46,527 nt of DNA from positions 1 to 46,527 of the forward strand of contig CAMBMH010000012.1 of assembly GCA_945868575.1 (NCBI GenBank). Reading direction: 5' to 3'. The DNA is from Singulisphaera sp. GP187. GTDB taxonomy: Bacteria > Planctomycetota > Planctomycetia > Gemmatales > Gemmataceae. Position numbers and translations under genes: made by a program. Positions within the stretch are counted from its first letter, which is position 1, and each line of letters begins with the position of its first letter. Shown in pieces: positions 1-7,657 of the stretch. The notes below the pieces were generated by a model. The model saw only the letters and a list, made by a program, of their open reading frames with translations, was not told the origin of the DNA and ran no database searches.

Positions 1-147
1 GTGAACCCGGTCCACATCCACGACTGGCACGCCACCATCCTGCACCTGCTCGGCCTCGACCACGAGAAGCTCACCCACCGCTACGCCGGCCGCGACATGC
101 GGCTGACCGAGGTGAAGGGCAACGTGGTCAAAGACATCCTCGCGTAA
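1..147 (+). CDS. DUF1501 family protein, C-terminal end (partial)
   Basis: The window opens inside a reading frame that ends with TAA at 145-147. The 48 visible residues contain [20 protein letters not shown] and a later GRDMRLTEV, which I recognise as the usual C-terminus of planctomycete DUF1501 proteins (alkaline-phosphatase/sulfatase-fold proteins, usually exported and often encoded beside DUF1549 cytochrome genes). The GTG at position 1 is almost certainly internal. A hydrolase gene follows 20 bases downstream on the same strand, suggesting one transcript. The enzymatic role of DUF1501 proteins is not well defined. Confidence 0.75.
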   Translation: MNPVHIHDWHATILHLLGLDHEKLTHRYAGRDMRLTEVKGNVVKDILA

Positions 148-167
148 CCCACTCACCCGGAGACACT

Positions 168-1157
168 ATGGTCCGCACGATTCTGTTCGTTCTCTTCGCC
201 GGCCTCCTCGTCGCGTTCGCGGGTAGTTCGCCCGTCCACGCCCAGAAGGCGGAGCCGCTGCCCGAGGGGGCCCAGAAGAAGGCCGTCACCATCTACTCCG
301 ACGGCATCAAGATGCAGGGCGACCTGTACTTCCCGGCCGGGTTCAAAAAGGAGGACAAGCGGCCGGCGGTCATCTTCTGCAACGGCACCGGCGGCACCCG
401 CAAGGGCACGCCGACCAAGCTGGCCACGCACTTCGTCATGGCCGGGTACGTGTTCCTCGCCTTCGACTACCGCGGCTGGGGCGACAGCGACGGCAAGCTG
501 ATGCCGCTCGAAGCGCTGCCCAAGCCGGGCGACAAGGGGGAGGTGACGGTGAAGGCCCGCGTCGCCCGGTGGCAGATGAGCTACGCCGATCAGACCGAGG
601 ACATCCGCGCCGCCATCAGTTACGTGAGCGGCGAGCCGGGCGTGGACAAGGACCGCATCGGCATCATGGGGTCGAGCTACGGCGGCGGGCTGGTGACCTG
701 GGTGGCCGGGAACGACCCGCGGGTGAAGTGCGTCGTCGCACAGGTGCCGGGCATGGGCGGCCGCGGCCCGCAGGCCGAGAAGGCGGGCTACGACCTGGCC
801 ACGAAGCAGGCCCGCGGCGAGGTCGAGCCGGTGCCGTTCGAGACGGGCAAACTCGGCGGGAAGATGGCGACCTACGAGAACATGCGAGCGAACCCGGCCC
901 GGTCGATCGGCTTCAACGCCGTGGACGCGGCGGCCAAGATCAAGGTGCCGGCCCTGTTCGTCGTCGCCGAGAAGGAGGAACTGAGCAACAACGCGGTCGT
1001 GGAGCAGGTTCAAAAGGACATCCAGAAGCGCGGCGTGCCGACGGGCTACCACGTCATCAAGGGCATTACCCACTACGGCATCTACCGCGAGGGCTTCTCC
1101 GAGGCGACGAAGTTGGAGATCGAGTGGTTCGACAAGCACCTCAAGGGGGCGAAGTAA
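168..1157 (+). CDS. secreted alpha/beta hydrolase (dienelactone hydrolase/peptidase S15-like)
   Basis: A 329-residue protein with a signal peptide (hydrophobic residues 4-19, cleavage probably after VHAQ near 26). The alpha/beta-hydrolase fold is shown by an oxyanion-type segment CNGTGG near 71-76, FDYRGWGDSDG near 99-109 and the nucleophile elbow GSSYGG with Ser170. His302 in THYGIY and Glu268 or Glu270 in VVAEKEE could complete the triad. This pattern fits the dienelactone hydrolase/acyl-CoA thioesterase/X-Pro peptidase superfamily; the substrate cannot be read. GGAG sits seven bases before the ATG. The next gene starts two bases after the stop, so the two are probably co-transcribed. A long antisense ORF over it (153-1139) is a codon-bias shadow. 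Confidence 0.85.
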   Translation: MVRTILFVLFAGLLVAFAGSSPVHAQKAEPLPEGAQKKAVTIYSDGIKMQGDLYFPAGFKKEDKRPAVIFCNGTGGTRKGTPTKLATHFVMAGYVFLAFDYRGWGDSDGKLMPLEALPKPGDKGEVTVKARVARWQMSYADQTEDIRAAISYVSGEPGVDKDRIGIMGSSYGGGLVTWVAGNDPRVKCVVAQVPGMGGRGPQAEKAGYDLATKQARGEVEPVPFETGKLGGKMATYENMRANPARSIGFNAVDAAAKIKVPALFVVAEKEELSNNAVVEQVQKDIQKRGVPTGYHVIKGITHYGIYREGFSEATKLEIEWFDKHLKGAK

Positions 1158-1159
1158 CC

Positions 1160-3649
1160 ATGTCGCGTTTCGTCACCGCTCTGGCGACCCTCCTGCTCGG
1201 CCTCGCACCCGCGGTCGCCGCCGAGCCACGGAAGCCGAACATCGTCGTCATCCTCGCAGACGACCTCGGCTACGCCGACCTCGGCTGCCAGGGGTGCAAA
1301 GACATCCCGACGCCGAACATCGACACTCTCGCCAGCAACGGCGTCCGTTGCACGAGCGGATACTCCAATCACCCGGTCTGCTCGCCGTCGCGGGCCGGGC
1401 TGATGACCGGCCTGTATCCGCAGCGGTTCGGGTTCGAGCACAATTCCGGGCCGGAAAAGTTCGCCGACCCGAAGTTCGGCGTGCCGAGGACCGTCCCGAC
1501 GCTGGCCGAGAAGTTGAAGTCGGCGGGCTACGCCACCGGGATGGTGGGCAAGTGGCACATCGGTTTCAAGGAAGGGCTGCGACCCCACGAACGCGGGTTC
1601 GACTACCACTTCGGCTTTCTCAGCGGCGCTCACGCCTACCTGCCCGGCAAGAAGGACAACGATCCGCTCGTTCGCAATGGGAAAACCGTTGACGACGAGA
1701 AGGAATACCTCACCGACGCCTTCGCCCGTGAAGCGGTCGGGTTCATCGACCGCAGTAAAGACAAGCCGTTCTTCCTGTACCTCGCGTTCAACGCGGTCCA
1801 CTCGCCTCTGCAAGCGACCAACGAGTATGAAAGGCGGTTCCCGGAGATCAAGGACGCCAAGCGGAAGACGTATGCCGGTATGCTCTCGGCGATGGACGAC
1901 GCGGTCGGCAAGGTGCTCGGCAAGCTCCGCGACCTGAAGCTGGAGGCGAACACGCTCGTCGTCTTCTACAGCGACAACGGCGGGCCGACGGCCGAAACGA
2001 GTTCGCGCAACGACCCGCTCCGCGGATTCAAGGGCCAGATGTACGAGGGCGGCGTCCGCGTGCCATTTCTGTGGCAGTGGAAGGGCACGCTACCGGCCGG
2101 GAAGGTTTACGACCCGGCGGTGATGGGCTTAGACGTTCACGGCACCGCACTGGCCGCCGCCGGGGTGGAAACGCCCAAGGACAAGCCGCTCGACGGCGTG
2201 AATCTGCTGCCGTTCTTCACTGGCAAGCAGACCGGCGATCCGCACGACAAGGTCTTCTGGCGGGCCGGGCCGCAACACGCCGCCCGCGTCGGCGACTGGA
2301 AGCTCGTCTCATTCCGCGGCACGTCGCAACTGTTCAACCTGAAGGACGACCTCGGCGAGAAGACCGACCTCGCGACAAAGCAACCGGCCAAGTTCAAGGA
2401 ACTGGAAGGCATTTATGCGGCGTGGGACAAGCAGATGATGCGGCCGCTGTGGGTCCGTCAGGATGCAAAAAACCCCGGCCCAAAGAAGGACGAGCCGAAG
2501 AAAGTCGAACCAATGAAGGACGACACCATCGCCACACGTTTCAAGCAGTTCGACACGAACGGCGACGGTAACCTCTCGGCCGACGAACTCAAGAAGGCCC
2601 CGGCGGCAATTCAACGGCGGTTGGAAGGTGCGGACAAGGACAAGGACGGGTTCCTGACGCTCGACGAAGTTCGCGCCCACCTCGGCGGCGCGGCCCCGGC
2701 CGCGAAACAGCCCGAAGTCGCGCCGATGCCGAAAACAAAGGAAGACCCGACGCCAAACGCAACGCCAGATACAACCAGCACCGCACCATCGGGATCCCAG
2801 CCAGCTTCGGCGATTTGGGTGACACTCGCCGTGCGAGCCCCTCGCGTTGAACACCGCACCTTCGAAAGTACTGCGGTCAAGACCAAGGTCAGTTACCACA
2901 TCTACACGCCGGACATCTACGACAAGGACAAGGACCGACGCTTCCCCGTGCTCTACTGGCTGCACGGCTCGGGCGGGGGACTGGCAGGCATCAAACCGCT
3001 CAGCGAGATCTTCGACGAGGCGATCCGCAAGGAGAAGATCCCGCCGATGCTGATCGTGTTCCCGAACGGCATGGCCAACAGCATGTGGTGCGACTCCAAG
3101 GACGGCAAAGTGCCGATGGAACAAGTCGTCATCAAGGAACTGCTGCCCCTGGTGGACCGCGACTTCCGCACCATTGCCAAGCGGGAAGGCCGATTGATCG
3201 AAGGCTTCAGCATGGGCGGCTACGGGGCTGCAAGGTTGGGATTCAACAACAGCGACCTCTTCGGAACGGTCTCGATCCTGGCTGGCGGACCACTGGACCT
3301 GGAGTTCAAGGGCCCCCGCGCGACCGGCAATCCCAAAGAGCGTGAGGGCATCCTTCAGTACACCTTCGGCGGCGACATCGATTATTACAAAGCGCAAAGC
3401 CCACTGACGGTTGCCGAGAAATATTCCACGACGGCCAAGGACAAAGCCCGCGTGCGAATGGCGGTTGGTGCCCGCGATTTCACGGCGGACCTGAACCGTG
3501 CCTACTCTGAACACCTGAAGAAGCTGAAGATCACCCACGATTTCACCGAAGTCCCGGGCGTGACCCACGACACCCTGGCGCTGCTCAAGGGGTTGGGTGA
3601 TGCGAACTGGGAGTTTTATCGCAAAGTGTTCGACGGGGATAAACAATGA
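1160..3649 (+). CDS. secreted sulfatase-EF-hand-esterase fusion protein
   Basis: An 829-residue three-part protein. Residues 1-21 form a signal peptide. Residues 25-435 are a type I sulfatase: metal-binding DD at 34-35, CSPSR at 74-78 with Cys74 as the expected formylglycine site, GKWHIGF near 130-136 and YSDNGGP near 270-276. Residues 453-508 hold two EF-hands (DTNGDGNLSADE, DKDKDGFLTLDE). A Pro/Thr-rich linker (512-548) leads to an esterase-D/feruloyl-esterase-like domain (about 562-829) with nucleophile elbow GFSMGG (Ser684) and a likely catalytic His803. The frame is open further upstream to 569, but that part is antisense-like shadow over the previous gene; the ATG at 1160 is followed by a good signal peptide. 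It could remove both sulfate and acyl/feruloyl esters from a polysaccharide; this is inference. An ATGA overlap couples it to the next gene. Confidence 0.85.
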   Translation: MSRFVTALATLLLGLAPAVAAEPRKPNIVVILADDLGYADLGCQGCKDIPTPNIDTLASNGVRCTSGYSNHPVCSPSRAGLMTGLYPQRFGFEHNSGPEKFADPKFGVPRTVPTLAEKLKSAGYATGMVGKWHIGFKEGLRPHERGFDYHFGFLSGAHAYLPGKKDNDPLVRNGKTVDDEKEYLTDAFAREAVGFIDRSKDKPFFLYLAFNAVHSPLQATNEYERRFPEIKDAKRKTYAGMLSAMDDAVGKVLGKLRDLKLEANTLVVFYSDNGGPTAETSSRNDPLRGFKGQMYEGGVRVPFLWQWKGTLPAGKVYDPAVMGLDVHGTALAAAGVETPKDKPLDGVNLLPFFTGKQTGDPHDKVFWRAGPQHAARVGDWKLVSFRGTSQLFNLKDDLGEKTDLATKQPAKFKELEGIYAAWDKQMMRPLWVRQDAKNPGPKKDEPKKVEPMKDDTIATRFKQFDTNGDGNLSADELKKAPAAIQRRLEGADKDKDGFLTLDEVRAHLGGAAPAAKQPEVAPMPKTKEDPTPNATPDTTSTAPSGSQPASAIWVTLAVRAPRVEHRTFESTAVKTKVSYHIYTPDIYDKDKDRRFPVLYWLHGSGGGLAGIKPLSEIFDEAIRKEKIPPMLIVFPNGMANSMWCDSKDGKVPMEQVVIKELLPLVDRDFRTIAKREGRLIEGFSMGGYGAARLGFNNSDLFGTVSILAGGPLDLEFKGPRATGNPKEREGILQYTFGGDIDYYKAQSPLTVAEKYSTTAKDKARVRMAVGARDFTADLNRAYSEHLKKLKITHDFTEVPGVTHDTLALLKGLGDANWEFYRKVFDGDKQ

Positions 3650-4860
3650 AGCCGCTGATGACTTTGCTCCTGCTCGGATCGACCTGCGCTCTCGTACTGG
3701 CTCAGGAACCCTCTGCCAAACTCACGCCGGAGCCGAAGGCGGAGCGTGCTCACGGGAAGGAAGCCAAGGACGCCGGTCTCGAACCGAAGGTGCTGGCGAA
3801 GCTCGATGCCCTGATGGCGGCCCATTCCGACGCCAAGAACGTTTCGGGTGTCGTGGCACTCATCTACCGCAACGGCACGCGGGGCTATTTCGAGTCCTTC
3901 GGGATGCAGGACGTCGAGACGAAGAAGGCCATGCCGAAGGACGCGATCTTCCGCCTGCAAAGCATGACCAAGCCGATCGTCACCGTCGCCGCGCTGACGC
4001 TCTTCGACGAGGGCAAGTTCGGGCTGGACGACCCGATCTCCAAGTTCCTGCCGGAATGGAAAGAGCCAGAGGTGTTGGAGAACGAGAAACTCGTACCAGC
4101 GAAGCACGCAATCACGCCGCGGATGCTGATGAGCCACAGCAGCGGGCTGTACTACCAACTCCCTGGCAAAGCCGCATTTTCCGGGATGCCGAAGCGCGAC
4201 GCCTCCACGACGCTCGAGTCCTACTCGAAGGCCCTGACGAAACAGCCGCTGAAGTTTCACCCCGGCGAAGGGTACTCCTACGGCACCAGCATCGATGTCC
4301 TCGGCCGCTACGTCGAGGCCGTATCTGGGCAACCGCTCGACGAGTTCCTCAAAAAGCGCGTCCTCGACCCGCTCAAGATGGCCGACACCGACTTCTGGGT
4401 ACCGAAGGACAAAGCCGGTCGAATCGCGACGCTCTACACGCAACCGGAACCGGGCAAACTCGTCGCGGGCCGGGCTGCGGACCAGATCACGACCAAGCCG
4501 AAGCTCTTCCTCGGCGGCCAAGGGCTTTGCTCGACGACCGCCGACTACGAACGCTTCTGCTTGATGCTCCTCAACCGCGGCGAACTCGATGGCGCGAAGA
4601 TCCTCAAGCCCAAGACCGTGGATCTGATGTTCCAGAACCACCTGAAAGGGAGCGGCCAGAAGTACGGGTTGGGTGGGGCGGTCGATGGCGACGGCGGCTA
4701 CGCCTGGGGTGGTGCCAACGGCACCCAGTTTTGGATCGACCGCAAGAACAAGCTGTTCGCCGTCTTCATGGTGCAGACTCAGCGGTACAAGGCCCCCACG
4801 TACAACGAGTTCCGCAAGCTGGTGAACGAAGCGCTAGTAACGAGGAAACCAGAGAAGTAA
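3646..4860 (+). CDS. secreted serine hydrolase, beta-lactamase class C/esterase family
   Basis: A 404-residue protein with a signal peptide (hydrophobic residues 4-20, ending in VLAQ). It belongs to the penicillin-binding-protein/class C beta-lactamase-like family: the SxxK motif is S106-M-T-K109, the second motif is Y210-S-Y212, and WGGANGTQFW near the C-terminus takes the place of the KTG strand. Many members in environmental bacteria are esterases or D-amino peptidases rather than antibiotic-degrading enzymes, and the neighbouring esterase fusion favours that view. The ATG overlaps the stop of the upstream fusion gene (ATGA), indicating translational coupling. Codon use matches the rest of the GC-rich block. 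Confidence 0.85.
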   Translation: MKPLMTLLLLGSTCALVLAQEPSAKLTPEPKAERAHGKEAKDAGLEPKVLAKLDALMAAHSDAKNVSGVVALIYRNGTRGYFESFGMQDVETKKAMPKDAIFRLQSMTKPIVTVAALTLFDEGKFGLDDPISKFLPEWKEPEVLENEKLVPAKHAITPRMLMSHSSGLYYQLPGKAAFSGMPKRDASTTLESYSKALTKQPLKFHPGEGYSYGTSIDVLGRYVEAVSGQPLDEFLKKRVLDPLKMADTDFWVPKDKAGRIATLYTQPEPGKLVAGRAADQITTKPKLFLGGQGLCSTTADYERFCLMLLNRGELDGAKILKPKTVDLMFQNHLKGSGQKYGLGGAVDGDGGYAWGGANGTQFWIDRKNKLFAVFMVQTQRYKAPTYNEFRKLVNEALVTRKPEK

Positions 4861-4972
4861 CGAGCACGTTTCTGTAACACCTGCATGGGCATCTGCGTTG
4901 TTCTGAAAGAAACAGAATTCCGAAACATGGCTCGCGTGCCGGGCAATCGATAAACGCAAGGGGTCAACACCG

Positions 4973-7216
4973 ATGCAATCCCGAATTCTCTGGGCCATTC
5001 CGTGCTGCTTGGCCCTGACGGCCGCCTTGCAGGCCCAACCGGACGTGATTGCCACTCGCTTCAAGCAACTCGATACCAACGGCGACGGCAAACTGTCCGC
5101 CGACGAGTTGAAGGACGTAGCGCAACTTCAGACCCGGCTGAAGGGCGCGGACAAGAACGGCGACGGGTTCCTGACGCTGGACGAGGTCCGCGCTCACCTG
5201 GGTCAACCAGCCGTGAAGCCCAAGGACCCGGAACCGGCGGCCAAACCCGACCCCGTCCGCGAAGCGCCCAAGGTGCTTGCCCCGAACGCTGCCGGCATCG
5301 GGCGGATGGTGCCGGACGTTCCGCTGAAGACCCTCGACGGCAAAGATGTCGCGCTGAAGGGTCTGGTCGGGAAGAACGGGCTCGTCGTGGCGTTCACCAA
5401 CACCACCTGCCCGATCTGCAAGAAGTACGGGCCGACCCTCACCAAGTTGGAGGAAGCCCTGGCGGCGAAGGGCATGGCGGTGTTGTTCGTCAACCCGACC
5501 GCCAACGAGAAGCCGGCCGACATGACCGCCTTTGCCGCAGCGCACAAGCTAAAGGGGCCGTACGTCCACGACCGCGACGGCACCGTCGCCAAGACCCTCG
5601 GGGCCACCAGCACCGCCGAAGTGTTTCTGCTCGACCGGCAGCGGACGCTAATCTACCGTGGGGCGATCGACGACCAGTACGGCCTCGGCTACGCCCACGA
5701 CGCCCCGAAGCGAACCTACCTGCTCGACGCCGTGACCGCCCTGCTGACCAACCGCGCCGCCGACCCGGCCGCAACCACCGCCCCCGGCTGTGAACTCGAT
5801 CTGTCCGCCGCGAAGGCGACTGCTACGGGCATCACCTACCACAACCGCATCTCGCGGATCGTGCAGGCCAACTGCGTCGAGTGCCACCGGGCCGGCGGGG
5901 TCGCGCCGTTCAGCCTGGAGACCTACGACGACGTGGTCGCGCACGCCGGGATGATCCGCAAGGTGGTCGAGAAGGGGACGATGCCGCCGTGGTTCGCGAC
6001 TCCTGCCGCCGAAGGGAAGCCCAGCCCGTGGGCGAACGACCGCACGGTTCCGGCCGCGGACAGGGCCGACCTGTTCGCCTGGCTCAAGAGCGACCGGCCG
6101 AAGGGCGACGACGCCGACGCCCCGCTCCCCCGCACCTACGCCGACGGCTGGCTCATCGGCAAGCCGGACGCCGTGTACGAGTTCCCCAAGGCCGTCGCGG
6201 TCAAGGCGAACGGCACCATGCCGTACCAGAACGTCACCGTGGAGACGAAGCTGACCGAGGAGAAGTGGGTGAAGGCGGTCGAGGTGCGGCCGTCTGCCCG
6301 CGAGGTGGTTCACCATGTCCTGGTGTTCGTACTACCGCCAGGGAAAGAAGAAGCCGACGACCCGCGCGACGCGGCCGCCGAGGAGCGCAAGGGGTTCTTC
6401 GCCATTTACGTTCCCGGGCAGAGCGTCCTCAGTTACCCGGACGGGTTCGCCAAGCGGCTGCCGAAGGGGTCGCGGCTGCGGTTCCAGATGCACTACACGC
6501 CGAACGGCAAGGCGACCGAGGACAAGACCCGCATCGGGCTGGTGTTTGCGGAGAAGTCGCCGCAGTTCGAGGTGAAGGTGGCCGGGATCGTGAACCCGAA
6601 GTTGAGTATCCCACCGGGGGCCGACAACCACCCAGAGCCGGCCGTCCTCCGCGTGCCGACGAACGCGACCGCCCTCGGGTTCCTGCCGCACATGCACCTC
6701 CGCGGCAAGGCTTTCCGCTACGAGATCACACTGCCGGGCGGGAAGGCCGAGACGGTGGTCGACATTCCGCACTACGACTTCAACTGGCAGCTGTACTATA
6801 GGCTCGCCGAACCGCGACTGATGCCCGCCGGAACCACGGTGAAGGCGACCGGGTGGTACGACAACAGCGACAAGAACCCGGCTAACCCGGACCCGAAGAA
6901 GACGGTCCGTTGGGGTCCGCAGACGACTGACGAAATGATGCTGGGGTATCTGGAGTATTACGTTCCTGCTGGATCGACATCAACGATGGCTGGCGGTGGA
7001 CTTGGAGGCAGTTTCGACCCGGCCGGTCTGTTCAAACGATTGGACACCAACAGCGACGGCAAGATCACCCACGCCGAGTACGACGTGTTCGTGAAACTGC
7101 TGCCGCGGTTCAAGGATAACCCGGACGAGACGAAGCAACTGTTCGAGCGACTTGATGCGAACGAAGACGGCATGCTCACGCCGGAAGAGTTCAAGAAACT
7201 CAACAATCGGCAATGA
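4973..7216 (+). CDS. redoxin/cytochrome c/copper type II monooxygenase-like protein with four EF-hands
   Basis: A 747-residue exported protein (signal peptide 1-22). Domains in order: EF-hand pair at 34-71; thioredoxin/redoxin domain about 108-260 with C146-P-I-C149; a c-type haem site C301-V-E-C-H305 with a possible axial Met in TMPPWF (Met337); then a peptidylglycine-monooxygenase/copper type II ascorbate-dependent-like region about 390-665 with candidate ligands His447/His448, His507 (QMHY), His573 and His575 (HMH) and Met655/656 (DEMMLGY); and a second EF-hand pair at 691-739. This architecture is familiar from planctomycete redoxin-domain proteins. The substrate is unknown; a periplasmic electron-transfer or oxygenase role is inferred. 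A 112-base gap separates it from the serine hydrolase gene. Confidence 0.85.
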   Translation: MQSRILWAIPCCLALTAALQAQPDVIATRFKQLDTNGDGKLSADELKDVAQLQTRLKGADKNGDGFLTLDEVRAHLGQPAVKPKDPEPAAKPDPVREAPKVLAPNAAGIGRMVPDVPLKTLDGKDVALKGLVGKNGLVVAFTNTTCPICKKYGPTLTKLEEALAAKGMAVLFVNPTANEKPADMTAFAAAHKLKGPYVHDRDGTVAKTLGATSTAEVFLLDRQRTLIYRGAIDDQYGLGYAHDAPKRTYLLDAVTALLTNRAADPAATTAPGCELDLSAAKATATGITYHNRISRIVQANCVECHRAGGVAPFSLETYDDVVAHAGMIRKVVEKGTMPPWFATPAAEGKPSPWANDRTVPAADRADLFAWLKSDRPKGDDADAPLPRTYADGWLIGKPDAVYEFPKAVAVKANGTMPYQNVTVETKLTEEKWVKAVEVRPSAREVVHHVLVFVLPPGKEEADDPRDAAAEERKGFFAIYVPGQSVLSYPDGFAKRLPKGSRLRFQMHYTPNGKATEDKTRIGLVFAEKSPQFEVKVAGIVNPKLSIPPGADNHPEPAVLRVPTNATALGFLPHMHLRGKAFRYEITLPGGKAETVVDIPHYDFNWQLYYRLAEPRLMPAGTTVKATGWYDNSDKNPANPDPKKTVRWGPQTTDEMMLGYLEYYVPAGSTSTMAGGGLGGSFDPAGLFKRLDTNSDGKITHAEYDVFVKLLPRFKDNPDETKQLFERLDANEDGMLTPEEFKKLNNRQ

Positions 7217-7333
7217 AACGAGCCCTGAACTTGGAGAAGGTACACAACTCGTTTTCTGAATGTCCGTGCTTCTTGCCGCCAGCTGTTTACCGTGCTTACC
7301 ACCAAAACTTCTGGTTCGAGTTGAGACCATAAA

Positions 7334-7405
7334 CTCCCCGACTAGGATTCGAACCTAGAACCTAGCGGTTAACAGCCGCTCGCTCTACCGTTGAGCTATC
7401 GGGGA
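7334..7405 (-). tRNA. tRNA-Asn (GTT)
   Basis: Read on the minus strand, the gene folds into a full cloverleaf: acceptor arm TCCCCGA pairs with TCGGGGA, the D arm is GCTC/GAGC, the anticodon arm AGCGG/CCGCT encloses CTGTTAA, giving anticodon GTT (Asn), and the T arm CTAGG/CCTAG encloses TTCGAAT. The discriminator base is G and CCA is not encoded. The 3' end points toward the GC-rich block at 1-7216. Confidence 0.95.
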
Positions 7406-7440
7406 ATGAAAGGTCGCGATGACTGCGTCCTTGTCCATTT

Positions 7441-7469
7441 TATATAGCAGCGACTTTGACCGGGTTCAA
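7441..7469 (-). promoter_or_regulatory. sigma70-like promoter of tRNA-Asn
   Basis: On the minus strand TTGAAC (7469-7464) is followed after 17 bases by TATATA (7446-7441), continuing into AAA so that TATAAA also fits as the -10. This lies about 35 bases before the tRNA 5' end, the right place and orientation to drive it. Identified by eye only. Confidence 0.5.
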
Positions 7470-7657
7470 GAGGAACTTTCCCGATGAAGGACCATCCTGC
7501 CAGTTGATACAGTGGCAACTCCATACCTGCTATGCTTTTACAAAAATTTCACTCCCTCCCTTGCCCATTTTCTCGTTTTGTTTTTTGCTTCCTTTATTGC
7601 GTTGGCCTCCCCATCCTGATTAGGCTTACTCTTTTGAGCCAGACAGGGAGGTTTGGC

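Larger units (their letters stand above)
1..7333. other. GC-rich gene block ending at tRNA-Asn (possible genomic island)
   Basis: All genes here run on the plus strand and strongly prefer G or C at third codon positions. Single 60-base lines counted by hand gave 42/60 G+C (2041-2100) and 41/60 (6241-6300), against 32/60 (8341-8400) and 33/60 (14401-14460) past the tRNA. The shift falls at a tRNA-Asn whose 3' end points into the block, the side on which tRNA-targeting elements insert. No integrase or attachment repeat is visible, and the left end lies outside the window, so the island reading is inference. Confidence 0.45.
7217..7657. other. intergenic region holding tRNA-Asn and its promoter
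   Basis: This 441-base stretch lies between the redoxin protein and the MMPL transporter. It carries the minus-strand tRNA-Asn and a promoter-like pair for it, described separately. The remaining bases show no protein-coding signal, no clear terminator and no repeat. The change from GC-rich to moderate composition happens inside it. Confidence 0.7.
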
